Assembly (NCBI RefSeq): GCF_001620365.2
Contig: NZ_LQMT02000052.1
Location: 9,950 to 73,949, forward strand
Source: Amycolatopsis keratiniphila subsp. keratiniphila
GTDB lineage: Bacteria > Actinomycetota > Actinomycetes > Mycobacteriales > Pseudonocardiaceae
Length of the DNA: 64,000 nucleotides
Direction of reading: 5' to 3'
In this document: positions 41,101 through 49,625 of the stretch, piece after piece
Layout: the number at the start of each line of letters is the position of its first letter
How positions within the stretch are numbered: position 1 is the first letter of the stretch
The notes under the pieces: model-generated
Seen by the model: the letters and a program-made list of their open reading frames with translations, nothing else
Databases searched by the model: none
Told to the model about the DNA's origin: nothing
Translations under genes and position numbers: made by a program

Positions 41101-41706
41101 ATGCGGAGACGACTTCGGACCGCCGGGGTGGTCGCGACGGCCGTCCTCGGCCTGATCGCGTCGGCGATACCGGCGAACGCCCAGGTCGGAACGGGGCCGT
41201 GGACGGCGGAGAACCCGTCGTTCAACGTGCAGGAACGCGGATGCGGCCAGGTCGACGGGCTGAACTTCGAGCTGACCTGCTCCACCGGAAGCGGGGACCA
41301 ACGGGCGGAACGACGCTACGTGACCTACACCGGCGGGACCCGGCAGTTCGAGGGTTCGTTCCGGATCACCAGCATGGCGGGCAGCCGGATCAGCCTGAAG
41401 CAGACCTTCCGCGACGCGCCGACCGCCGGACCGTACTTCATGCTCGCGGTCGAACGCGGCGGGCGGCTCTACGCCGTGCACGGCGGGGACACCCTGGGGA
41501 GCGGCGCGACCGTCGGGACGTCGGTGCGGGTCAACACCGTGCACCAGGTCGGGAGCACGCACAAGGTGTACATCAACGGTTCGCTGAAGCAGACCGTGAG
41601 CAGCAGCGGCGGGAGCTACTACGACAAGTTCGGCGCCTACCGGACGGCCAGTGGCGCCGGGCCGGTCAAGGTGACCTGGAGCGGGATCAAGTTCTGGCGG
41701 AAGTGA
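41101..41706 (+). CDS. secreted jelly-roll-like protein (polysaccharide-lyase type)
   Basis: The 201-residue protein has a signal peptide ending ANA (about residue 27). A beta-rich domain with two cysteines follows, resembling small jelly-roll lectins or polysaccharide lyases (FMLAVERGGRLYAV, HKVYINGSLKQ). Carbohydrate binding or cleavage is likely; the catalytic residues are not certain. The ATG has GGAGG four bases upstream. A 57-base hairpin follows. Confidence 0.75.
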   Translation: MRRRLRTAGVVATAVLGLIASAIPANAQVGTGPWTAENPSFNVQERGCGQVDGLNFELTCSTGSGDQRAERRYVTYTGGTRQFEGSFRITSMAGSRISLKQTFRDAPTAGPYFMLAVERGGRLYAVHGGDTLGSGATVGTSVRVNTVHQVGSTHKVYINGSLKQTVSSSGGSYYDKFGAYRTASGAGPVKVTWSGIKFWRK

Positions 41707-41727
41707 GCCGCCGCGTCGTTCGCTTGA

Positions 41728-41784
41728 AGTGCGTGAAGGCCCCCTTCCCTCGGCTCAGCCGAGGGAAGGGGGCCTTCACGCACT
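41728..41784. terminator. 57-base perfect hairpin between convergent genes
   Basis: A 27-base arm starting AGTGCGTGAAGGCCCCCTTC pairs perfectly with its inverse over a TCA loop. It ends 16 bases before the pseudouridine-synthase stop, so it can serve both genes. A related GAAGG-CTTCCC style hairpin occurs at 61799. Confidence 0.85.
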
Positions 41785-41800
41785 CGTAGCCGAATCCGCC

Positions 41801-42757
41801 TTAGTCCTTGCCGCTCACTAGGCTCGGGCCGCGGCGCCACGCGTCGAGGTCAGTCCATGCCTGGAGCGTCCGCCCGCTCTCGAACCGGCGGCGTTCCCCG
41901 GTGACCGGATCGGTGAACTCGAGGACTTTCGCCAGCAGCTGCAAGGGTTCGGTGAAGTCGTCGAGCGGGGTTTCGGTCAGCTCCGGGTAGAAGTCGTCGC
42001 CGAGGATCGGCAGCCCGAGGCCGCTCATGTGCAGCCTGAGCTGATGGGTGCGGCCGGTCGCGGGGATCAGGCGGTAGCGGCCGAGACCGTCGCGGTGCTC
42101 GATCAGCTCGACGCGGGTCTCGGCGTTGGGCGGCCCTTCGACCTCTTGCGCGGCGATGACCCCGCGTTCCTTGACGATGCGGCTGCGGATCTCGCGAGGC
42201 ATCGTGACCGCCGGATCGTGGCGCGCGACCGCCTCGTATTCCTTGTGTACCAAGCGATCTCGGAACATCGTCTGGTACTTGCCGCGGACCTCGGGGGTGA
42301 TCACGAACAGGATGAGCCCCGCGGTGACCCGGTCGAGCCGGTGCGCTGGCGTGAGCCGCGGGAGATCGAGGTCGCGGCGCAGTCGGACCAGCGCGGTCTG
42401 CAGGATGTGCCGTCCGCGTGGGATCGTCGCGAGGAAATGCGGTTTGTCGGCGATGAGGAAATGCTCGTCGCGGTGCAGGACCGAAACCTCGAACGGCACG
42501 TCGACCTCGTCGGGCAGGTCGCGATGGAACCAGATGAACGAGTCCGGCACGAACGGCGAATCGACGCCCAGCGGCCCGTCCAGCCCGACGATGCGCTCCT
42601 CGCGGAGCATCTCCTCGATCCGTTCGGGTGCGACGCGGGGGAGCCGCTCGACGAGGTGCTCGCGCAACGTCGTCCACGGCCCCTCGGCGGGCATCTTGAG
42701 CCTCGCGGGATCGAGCCCGTGACGGGGCGGGAGCGGCGGGCGGAGCTTGCGTCTCAT
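41801..42757 (-). CDS. RluA-family pseudouridine synthase
   Basis: The 318-residue protein has the RluA catalytic motif HRLDRVTAG with its aspartate and the later RTHQLRLHM. It isomerises uridine in rRNA or tRNA. The N-terminal part lacks a clear S4 domain. ATG at 42757 is chosen; a GTG directly before it is equivalent. Divergent from the AbiEi-like gene. Confidence 0.93.
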   Translation of the reverse strand: MRRKLRPPLPPRHGLDPARLKMPAEGPWTTLREHLVERLPRVAPERIEEMLREERIVGLDGPLGVDSPFVPDSFIWFHRDLPDEVDVPFEVSVLHRDEHFLIADKPHFLATIPRGRHILQTALVRLRRDLDLPRLTPAHRLDRVTAGLILFVITPEVRGKYQTMFRDRLVHKEYEAVARHDPAVTMPREIRSRIVKERGVIAAQEVEGPPNAETRVELIEHRDGLGRYRLIPATGRTHQLRLHMSGLGLPILGDDFYPELTETPLDDFTEPLQLLAKVLEFTDPVTGERRRFESGRTLQAWTDLDAWRRGPSLVSGKD

Positions 42758-42823
42758 CACCGCGCACTCTAGCCGCGCCCCTGGTCGGGGACGGCTGCCG
42801 TGGTGCCCCGCGGGTGCTCGCGC

Positions 42824-42876
42824 GTTGCGAAAGCCACTTTCGCGACGTTGAAGGTTGCGAAAGTGGCTTTCGCAAC
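42824..42876. repeat. double palindrome, copy 4 of 5
   Basis: Same layout as copy 1 with one change in the first palindrome (TTTCGCGAC). This copy is between divergent genes, upstream of both, unlike the copies at gene ends, so the element is not only a terminator. Confidence 0.88.
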
Positions 42877-42974
42877 TCCCAGGAGTTATCCACAGTGGGG
42901 CTGGTGTGGCGAGTTGTCCACAGGCCGGCGAAAAGGTGCTGGTGCGCGATCGATCCCGGCCCGACGATCATGGG

Positions 42975-43913
42975 GTGAAGACCGGAGACTGGGCCCGTGA
43001 CCCCGAAGGGCTCTATCAACACAGCCGTGGCGGCGTGGTCACCGTTGCCCGGCTCGGGGAACTCGGCGTTCCGTCCATGACCTGCTATCGACGGTGCCGC
43101 CCCGGGAAACCATGGCAGCGGCTGCTACCGGGTGTCGTCCTGTTGAGTTCCGGGACGCCGACGCGGCGGCAGTTGGTCGATGCCGCGCTCCTGTACGCGG
43201 GGCCGGACGCCGTGTTGACCGGAGCCGTCGCATGCCGGCGGCAGGGGCTGCGGGGTTTGCCGGACCAGCCCTTCGGCGTCCACCTGCTCGTGCCGCTCGA
43301 GCACAAGGTCGGCAGTTCCGGGCACGTGATCATCGAACGGACGACCCGGCTACCGCGGTCGATCACGATCGACGGAGTGCCGCTGGCGCCGTTGAACAGG
43401 GCGGTCCTCGACGTGTGTCGTCGGCTCGGCTCGAGGCGAGAAGTGTCCGCTCTGCTTGCCGAGGCGGTACAACGAGGTGTGAGCCTCGCGGAACTGTTCG
43501 CCGAACTCGACGCCGGGAGCAGCCGTGGCACGGCGATCCCGCGTGAGGCATTGCATCGGATCGCCGACGGGGCACGGTCTGCGGCGGAGGTCGACGCGAT
43601 GAAGGTATGGCGGACGACCGGCTTGCCGGAACCCTTGTGGAATCACGAGTTGCGGGACGAGAACGGCGAATACATCGCCACCGCGGACGGCTACTTCGTG
43701 TCGGCCGGTCTGGCCTGGGAGATCGATTCGTATGAGTTCCACTTCGGCAAGCAGCAGTACGCCGCGACGGTGGCGAGAAATGCCAGGTACGCGGCCGCCG
43801 GCATCATGGTCCTGCAGACCTTGCCCAGCCGCTTGCGAACCGAGCCGGAGCGTGTCGCCGCGGAACTCGTCGCGGCTCATCGAGCCGCCATCGCCCGTAA
43901 GCAGGCCGCCTGA
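42975..43913 (+). CDS. AbiEi-like antitoxin-domain protein with nuclease-like C-terminus
   Basis: The 312-residue protein has an N-terminal winged-helix region like AbiEi antitoxins (about 20-75, GGVVTVARLGELGV). Its C-terminal part (about 210-310, EPLWNHELRDENGEY...AWEIDSYEFH) resembles DUF559/restriction-endonuclease-like folds. Proteins of this layout are frequent and multi-copy in actinomycetes; no toxin gene is adjacent. The GTG at 42975 is the best start. Confidence 0.8.
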   Translation: MKTGDWARDPEGLYQHSRGGVVTVARLGELGVPSMTCYRRCRPGKPWQRLLPGVVLLSSGTPTRRQLVDAALLYAGPDAVLTGAVACRRQGLRGLPDQPFGVHLLVPLEHKVGSSGHVIIERTTRLPRSITIDGVPLAPLNRAVLDVCRRLGSRREVSALLAEAVQRGVSLAELFAELDAGSSRGTAIPREALHRIADGARSAAEVDAMKVWRTTGLPEPLWNHELRDENGEYIATADGYFVSAGLAWEIDSYEFHFGKQQYAATVARNARYAAAGIMVLQTLPSRLRTEPERVAAELVAAHRAAIARKQAA

Positions 43914-43927
43914 CCGCCTACTCCGGC

Positions 43928-43980
43928 GTTGCGAAAGCCACTTTCGCAACCTTCAACGTTGCGAAAGTGGCTTTCGCAAC
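43928..43980. repeat. double palindrome, copy 5 of 5
   Basis: Same layout and spacer orientation as copy 3, between the convergent ends of the AbiEi-like gene and the DUF5313 gene. Confidence 0.9.
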
Positions 43981-44012
43981 GTCCGGATGGGCACCCGGGC
44001 GACCGGCGGGTC

Positions 44013-44043
44013 GGAGAGCCGGAGAGCCGGAGAGCCGGAGAGC
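44013..44043. repeat. 8-bp tandem repeat, nearly four units
   Basis: GGAGAGCC is repeated three times plus a seven-base partial unit, ending just before the DUF5313 stop codon. Such short repeats are prone to slippage. Confidence 0.9.
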
Positions 44044-44044
44044 G

Positions 44045-44443
44045 TCAGGAGTTCGGCTGGTCCCGGTACCGCGCGAGGTACCGCTCGGTCACCTCGGCTT
44101 CCGCGACCGCGGCTGCCTCCGCGCGGGTCCGGCGCCCGATACCCGGCGGGAAGCCGTTCTTGGCGAGCCGGTGCTCGATGCTCTCCTCCATGTAGGCCAT
44201 CGAGTAGAAGTACGCCACGAGCGCGGCCATCAGCACGATCGCCAGCCGCAGGGTGAGCGGGCCGGGCAGGAGCAGCCACACCGCGCACAGCGGGGCGATC
44301 ATCACCGTGCTGCGGGCGACGTGCCGCCAGCGCCAGCTCCCGGTGGTCGCGTCGTGGAGGATCCAGTCGTGGTAGCGCTCGGGCAGCCTGCCGCCGAGTG
44401 AGTACCACAGCCAGCGGAACACGTCCGGGCGTTTGCGGGGCAT
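44045..44443 (-). CDS. DUF5313 family membrane protein
   Basis: The 132-residue protein begins MPRKRPDVFRWLWYSLGGRLP and has two membrane helices around residues 50-85, matching DUF5313 of mycobacteria and relatives. Function unknown. The ATG at 44443 has AAGGAG seven bases upstream. It is divergent from the MarR gene, and both share the operator at 44478-44505, so MarR probably controls it. Confidence 0.85.
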   Translation of the reverse strand: MPRKRPDVFRWLWYSLGGRLPERYHDWILHDATTGSWRWRHVARSTVMIAPLCAVWLLLPGPLTLRLAIVLMAALVAYFYSMAYMEESIEHRLAKNGFPPGIGRRTRAEAAAVAEAEVTERYLARYRDQPNS

Positions 44444-44477
44444 CGGGCGACTCCTTCCTTCGGTGCCCGCACAGTAC

Positions 44478-44505
44478 ACTAATCATTAGTACGCTAAACA
44501 TTAGC
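44478..44505. promoter_or_regulatory. two adjacent palindromes, probable MarR operator
   Basis: ACTAATCATTAGT (44478-44490) and GCTAAACATTAGC (44493-44505) are both perfect and similar to each other. They sit between divergent promoters in an AT-rich patch. This is a typical tandem MarR-family operator. Confidence 0.8.
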
Positions 44506-44547
44506 GTCACCGCTAGGATCGACGGTATGAACTCGGAGGGGCCGGAG

Positions 44548-44991
44548 ATGAAGTCGATCGATCTGGGCGAGGATCCGCTCGCGCTGGAGCGTCAGGTGTG
44601 TTTCGCGCTGTCGGTCGCGTCGCGCAGCGTCATCGCCATCTACCGGCCGCTACTGGAACCCCACGGGCTCACCCATCCGCAGTACCTGGTCATGCTGGCG
44701 CTGTGGGAGCGGGGCCCGCAGGCGGTCAAGGAGCTGAGCGTCGCCCTGCGCGCCGAACCCGCGACTTTGTCACCGCTGCTCAAGCGACTGGAGACGATCG
44801 GTTACGTCACCCGGCGGCGCAGCGCCGAGGACGAGCGGCTGCTCACGGTCGAGCTGACGGAATCCGGTCGCGCGTTGCGCGCGGAGGCGGAGAAGATCCC
44901 GTATCGCGTCGTGGAGAAGCTCGGAATGGAGGTCTCCGAGCTGGAGGCCCTGCACAAGGCGCTCACCCGGGTCATCGAAGCCACGGCTTGA
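44548..44991 (+). CDS. MarR-family transcriptional regulator
   Basis: The 147-residue protein has the MarR winged helix (about 30-115) with LTHPQYLVMLALWE, LSPLLKRLETIGYV and DERLLTVELTESG. The N-terminal cysteine in QVCFALSVASR resembles the redox cysteine of OhrR (LxxxICFALY in relatives, from memory), so peroxide sensing is possible. The ATG at 44548 follows GGAGG at eight bases; an ATG at 44527 is the alternative. Its binding site is probably 44478-44505. Confidence 0.93.
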   Translation: MKSIDLGEDPLALERQVCFALSVASRSVIAIYRPLLEPHGLTHPQYLVMLALWERGPQAVKELSVALRAEPATLSPLLKRLETIGYVTRRRSAEDERLLTVELTESGRALRAEAEKIPYRVVEKLGMEVSELEALHKALTRVIEATA

Positions 44992-45091
44992 ACGAACCGA
45001 AACCGGGGTGTGACGAAATGGGGGTGTGAAGCCGCTCCGGGGTGGGTAATTCCCGTCACGCCAGCACACAGTGACAGGAAGATGAGGGACC

Positions 45092-45523
45092 GTGACCACC
45101 TCGACCCCCGCGCCCACGGAAGCAGGTCTGGAGCTCATGACCAGGCTGAACGCCTACCTGGAGGACGTGGCCGCGGCACTGGGGATACCGCGGGATTCGG
45201 GCACGGTCGACCTCACCGGTCCGGTCACCGCCCAGCTGAGGCTGAACTGGCGCCTCCCCGGTTTCCCCGAGCGCGACGTCGACCTGATGTGGCACGAGGA
45301 GCACGGCTGGTCGGCCGCGGTGGCGACGCATTCGGACGACGACCACCACGTCGTCGTCGCCTATCTCGGCGGCCGCACGGTGGCGTCGCATCCGCGCCTG
45401 GTCGCCAGGTTCGCCGAGACCCTGCGGACCGGCGACCACCAGGACTGCTGGCCCGGCCCGCCGGCGTTGCGCACCGCCGCCGGACCGTCCTCGCTCGCCA
45501 AGGAGCTAGCCGCCTGGGCCTGA
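45092..45523 (+). CDS. DUF6292 family protein
   Basis: The 143-residue protein matches the actinomycete DUF6292 pattern with LNAYLEDVAAALG and an HEEHGWSAAV segment. Function unknown. The GTG at 45092 follows GAGGG. It ends three bases before the stop of the truncated YceI-like gene on the other strand. Confidence 0.8.
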   Translation: MTTSTPAPTEAGLELMTRLNAYLEDVAAALGIPRDSGTVDLTGPVTAQLRLNWRLPGFPERDVDLMWHEEHGWSAAVATHSDDDHHVVVAYLGGRTVASHPRLVARFAETLRTGDHQDCWPGPPALRTAAGPSSLAKELAAWA

Positions 45524-45694
45524 TCAGCCCGGCGGGGCGAGCACCACGTCGAGCGCGATCGTGATCTCCCTGCCGATCAGGAACCTCGGCGCGCGGAGCC
45601 CGATCGCCCGCCGGTCGAAGACGGCCCCGGCGAGCACCCGCCAGGTGCCGTCGCCGTTGTCCGCCGGCCCGGCCGCGGTCACCGTGAGGTGCAT
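45524..45694 (-). pseudogene. C-terminal remnant of a YceI-like gene
   Basis: About 56 residues (HLTVTAAGPADNGDGTWRV onward, ending IALDVVLAPPG) look like the last strands of a YceI-type lipocalin-fold protein. The upstream two thirds are missing. Homology stops near 45694, where integrase-like sequence begins on the opposite strand, so the gene was cut by a rearrangement. Confidence 0.5.
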
Positions 45695-45696
45695 GA

Positions 45697-45863
45697 ACGC
45701 CCAAGCCATCCGCCAGGACCGCATCCTCGAAGAAGCTCACGCCGGCAACGGCAACGTCCGCCTCATCTGCGACCTGTTCGGTCTCTCGGTCGTCGGCGCC
45801 TACCGCTACGCCGCCACCGTTGAGCACCCCGGTGTCAGGAGGCATCAAATCCACGAGCGATGA
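45697..45863 (+). mobile_element. C-terminal tail of an integrase or transposase-type gene
   Basis: The frame reads NAQAIRQDRILEEAHA...LICDLFGLSVVGAYRYAATVEHPGV before its stop. This is like the tail of actinomycete site-specific recombinases, which often end in RQDRIL...LCDLFGLS...RY. The catalytic domain is absent. It marks the left end of a foreign segment about 1 kb long. Confidence 0.5.
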
Positions 45864-46005
45864 GCTGCCCGTTGCCACCACCGCACGCCCGCCTGCCGTA
45901 CAAAATTTCTGGGGGACAACAACCATGGTGCTCAGGTGCCTGCCCATCGACGAACAGATCGAGTCGGCTGCCGATGAGATCGCGATCAGGCATATCGTTC
46001 CGGTC

Positions 46006-46650
46006 ATGAACACGGACGACTGGTTGGCCGACAACCGGACCTCGTACGACACGGTCGCAGTCAGCTATGCCAACCAAGTCCGTGGTGCCCTCGCCGGTCA
46101 CCAGTACCTTCGCGCGGCTCTGGAGGTGTTCGCCGACTGTGTGAGGGCCGGTGGAGGCGGGCCAGTAGCGGACGTCGGCTGCGGCCCCGGAGAAGTCACC
46201 GCCTACCTGCACGGGCTCGATGTCGACGCCTTCGGCATCGACCTTTCCCCAGGGATGATCGACGTGGCCCGGCACGAGCACCCCGGTCTGCGGTTCGAGG
46301 TGGGCTCGATGACAGACTTGGACCTCCCGGCCGCTTCGGTGGCCGGCCTGCTTGCCTGGCAGTCGTTGATCCACATCCCCGACGGCGATGTGCCGACAGT
46401 CTTCGCGCATTTCCACCGAGCGTTGCGTCCGGGCGGACCACTGCAACTCCTGTTTCACGTAGGCGACGGGTCGGAGTTGAAGACCGAGGGTTACGGCGGC
46501 CATCCGATGAAGCTCCATGTCCACCGCCGTCGGCCGGAAAGGGTCGCATCCTGGCTGCGTGAGGCCGGATTCGAGGTCGAGGCCCAGTGGCTGCTCGACC
46601 CGGACGAGCAATTTCCGCAAGCGATCTTTTTCGCACGTAGCCGTTCCTGA
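46006..46650 (+). CDS. class I SAM-dependent methyltransferase in the scar region
   Basis: The 214-residue protein has motif I DVGCGPGEVTAYL near residue 51, GIDLSPGMI and LRPGGPLQLLFH, a complete small methyltransferase. Substrate unknown. The ATG at 46006 fits family N-termini; the frame is open further upstream to 45820 but without similarity. It is enclosed by an integrase tail on one side and a truncated regulator on the other, so it probably arrived with the inserted segment. Confidence 0.85.
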   Translation: MNTDDWLADNRTSYDTVAVSYANQVRGALAGHQYLRAALEVFADCVRAGGGGPVADVGCGPGEVTAYLHGLDVDAFGIDLSPGMIDVARHEHPGLRFEVGSMTDLDLPAASVAGLLAWQSLIHIPDGDVPTVFAHFHRALRPGGPLQLLFHVGDGSELKTEGYGGHPMKLHVHRRRPERVASWLREAGFEVEAQWLLDPDEQFPQAIFFARSRS

Positions 46651-46659
46651 CGACTGCAT

Positions 46660-48751
46660 CCATCGCGTTATGGATCGGGCGGCAGGCTCGCCGACGCCGC
46701 CGCGGGATCCGGCGGGCTGGTGCTCGTCTCGGGGCCGCCCGGGATCGGCAAGACCCGGCTGGTCGAGGAGGCGACGGCCGCCGCGTCGTCGAGGCGCTGC
46801 CGTCGGTCGATTCGGCCGTGAAGACCGCTTTCGCCGAGACCGAGGGGGCTGGCGACGTCCAGGCGGCGCGGTTCAGGCTGGTGGCCGCGGCGGAACCGGC
46901 GGGGCTGGTTGTCGTCGTCGAAGACCTGCACTGGGCCGACGAGGCGTCGTTGCGGCTGTTGCGGCATCTGGCGGGGGAGTTGCGGCGCTCGAAGCTGGCC
47001 GTGGTCGCGACGCACCGGGACACCGGGCACACTCCCGCACTCGACGCGGCCCTGCCGGATCTCCTGCGCCGTCCGGGCGCGCGGAGCATCTCGCTGCCGC
47101 CGCTGGCCGAGTCCGATGCGCGGGCGCTGCTCACCGGGCTGGCCGAAGACGAAGTACGTGAGGCCTATCGCCGCTCCGGCGGGAACCCGCTCTATCTCGG
47201 CGCGATCGCGCGTTCGGCCGGAGGAGCGGAACTCGGCCACCTCGTGCGGAGCGCGGTGGCCGCCCTCGGGCCGGAGGTGCGGCGGCTGTTCGCCATCGCG
47301 GCGGTGCTCGGTGAGGACGTCGACGCGGGAAACGTTGCACGGCCGCGCTCGAAAGGCACGCCCGGCGTGAACCCGCGCTCGCCGGAACAGTGGCCGGGCA
47401 TTGGTTGCGCTCGGCGACCGCGCCGGAGAAGACGGCCGAGTGGGCCGCGGAAGCGAACCGGGCACTGGCCGTCGACGAAGCCGCGCGCTTCCTCGCGATG
47501 GCGCTCGACGCCCGCGCCAAGGCCGGACTGTCCGAAGTGGACCGTGCCGGGCTGCTGCTCGATCTCGCCGTCGCCGAATACCGGACCGGCCGGTTCGCGC
47601 GAAGTCTCGACCATGCCCGGCGTGCCGCCGACGCGGGGCTGATCGCCCGTGCGGCGCTGGTGGTCCGAGACGTCGCGGCGCCGGATCTCCTGCCCGGTAT
47701 CCGCGGGCACGCCTGCTGGCGCACGGTGCGTCGGTGGAAGCCGACTACGGCCGGTTCGCCGACGCGGAGAAGCTCGCCGACGAAGCCTTCGTGCTCGCCG
47801 AGGAATCAAGCGATCCGGAGGCGCTGGTCGACGCCGTCCGCGCCGGGATGAAGGTCGCTCCGGACAAGCTACCGAGGGCCGAACGGCTGCGGCTCGGCGC
47901 GCTCGCGGCCGAACTGGGCTCCCGCAGCCGGCAGCCGCTGGTTTCCTTGTGGGGTCACAAATGGCGGATCGACGCGGCCTTGGCGGACGGGCGGATGGCG
48001 CTCGTCGACGACGAACTCGTCGCGGTGACCACACTGGCGCGGCTGACGAGGCTTCCGCTGGTGCGCTGGCACGACCTGCGGCTGCGCAGTTCGGTGCTGG
48101 CGTTGCGCGGAGATCTGGCCGAGGCACGCGAACTCGATCTCGCGGCGGAGGAACTGGCGGACACCGAACTCGCGGACGACTTCTCCGCGAAAGGGATGTC
48201 GTACGCGTTTCGCATCCAGCTCGTACTTCTCACGGGCGATCCCGGCGAGCTGTCCGAGGACTACGCGGGTCTGCTGGACCGGGCGCCGCATCTGCCGGTC
48301 ACCTTGGTCTCGCGGCCGTTGCTGAGCCTGCTCGCGGGCGACCTCGACGAGGCGAGGGTCCGCTACGAACAGCTGGTCCCGCTGGTGCGGAGCCCGGAAT
48401 TCGCGCTGCACGCCACCGGCGCGCTGCCCAACCTCATACCGCTGGTCGAGGCCTTTCGAGACGAGCCTGGAACACCCCGCCAGGCTCAACGCCCTGCTGG
48501 GCCGCCACGACGAGGTGGCGCGGCTGTCCGAGCGGGCCATCGCGATCAACGAAGGCATCGGCGCGCGGCCCGGTGTCGCCCAAACGAGGTTGCTGCTCGC
48601 CGACGCGCTGAGCAACCGCCGGATCGCCGAGAAACCGGTGCTTTCCGAACGTACGGTGGAAAGCCACGTCCGGAGCATCCTCGCGAAACTGGGCCTGGCG
48701 AACCGGACCGAGGTCGTCGCGTGGGCGAGCAGGGAAGGCCTCAAGGACTGA
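46660..48751 (+). pseudogene. LuxR-family LAL-type regulator, broken by frameshifts
   Basis: Pieces of one large ATPase regulator appear in order but in changing frames. Walker A (SGPPGIGKTRLVEEA) is near 46735, then a deletion and frame change, then Walker B (VVVVEDLHWADE) near 46915. TPR-like segments are at 47390-47700 and 47720-48460 in two more frames, and the LuxR helix-turn-helix is at 48515-48751. The extreme N-terminus is missing. At least four frame changes make a functional product impossible. Confidence 0.85.
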
Positions 48752-49487
48752 CGGTCAGCTTGCCCAGGATGCGCGCGACGACGGCGTCCAAGTTGTCGTC
48801 GAGGAAGAAGTGCCCGCCTGGGAACACTTCCAGCTCGAAGGAGCCGCTGGTGTGTTCGGCCCAGTTTTCGGCGTCCGGTATCTCCAGGACCGGGTCCGCG
48901 TCGCCCGCGAGCGCCACGATCGGGCAGCTCACGTCGGGGCCGGGCCGGTATCGATAGGTCTCGACGGCCTTGTAGTCACCGCGCAGCGCGGGCAACGCGA
49001 GCGCGCGGATGTCCGGGTCGTCGAAGATCGTGGGATCCGTGCCACCGAGACGGCTGACCTCCTTGAGGAAGGTGTCGTCGTCGGCGAGATGGTGCGCCCT
49101 TTCCTTCTGCACGTCCGGACCTCGGCGGGCCGAGACGAACAACGCCGTCGGCACGATGCCGCGCGCTTCGAGCCGCCGCGCGACCTCGAACGCGGCGATG
49201 GCGCCCATGCTGTGGCCGAAGAGGGCGAAGGGGCGCCGGAACGCGGCGACGACGTCCACCAGCTGCTCGGCGAGGACGTGCAGGTCGTCGATGACCGGCT
49301 CGCCCATCCGGTCCTGCCGTCCCGGGTACTGGGCGGTGTGCACCTCGACGGTGGGTGAGAGCGCGGCCGAAAACGAGCGGTACGCGCTCGCGGACCCGCC
49401 GGCGTGCGGGAAGGCGAGCAGCCGCATGCCGGCCGACGGCGCCGGATGGAAGCAGCGTGTCCAACTGCTCAGAGCACGTCCTGCCAT
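48741..49487 (-). CDS. type II thioesterase
   Basis: The 248-residue protein has the nucleophile elbow GHSMG near residue 93, a LAGDADP aspartate segment and the C-terminal histidine in PGGHFFLD. These enzymes clear stalled acyl groups from PKS and NRPS carriers, but no such synthase is in the window. It overlaps the dead regulator by 11 bases, tail to tail. The ATG at 49487 has GGGGGA six bases upstream. Confidence 0.93.
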   Translation of the reverse strand: MAGRALSSWTRCFHPAPSAGMRLLAFPHAGGSASAYRSFSAALSPTVEVHTAQYPGRQDRMGEPVIDDLHVLAEQLVDVVAAFRRPFALFGHSMGAIAAFEVARRLEARGIVPTALFVSARRGPDVQKERAHHLADDDTFLKEVSRLGGTDPTIFDDPDIRALALPALRGDYKAVETYRYRPGPDVSCPIVALAGDADPVLEIPDAENWAEHTSGSFELEVFPGGHFFLDDNLDAVVARILGKLTVSP

Positions 49488-49625
49488 CGGAAATCCCCCA
49501 ATCCGTGCGGGAACGACCCGCACGACACTGGAATGTACGGGGGATTCGCGGAATGAGTCCATGCTTGTGCGGGGTTGTTCACGCTGGGAACACTGGACAC
49601 CGGTGCTCGGCGGATGGGAGCGGAT

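Noticed and set aside
40468..41706. Long frame through the ASCH-gene region into the secreted protein
   Set aside because: Only the part from 41101 has a signal peptide and ribosome site; the rest is antisense to the ASCH-domain gene.
42975..43913. Complete AbiE toxin-antitoxin pair
   Set aside because: Only the antitoxin-like domain is present and no AbiEii-type toxin gene is adjacent.
47192..48127. Minus-strand frame across the broken LuxR-type gene
   Set aside because: Low-complexity Arg/Pro/Ala-rich translation, typical of antisense reading in GC-rich DNA.
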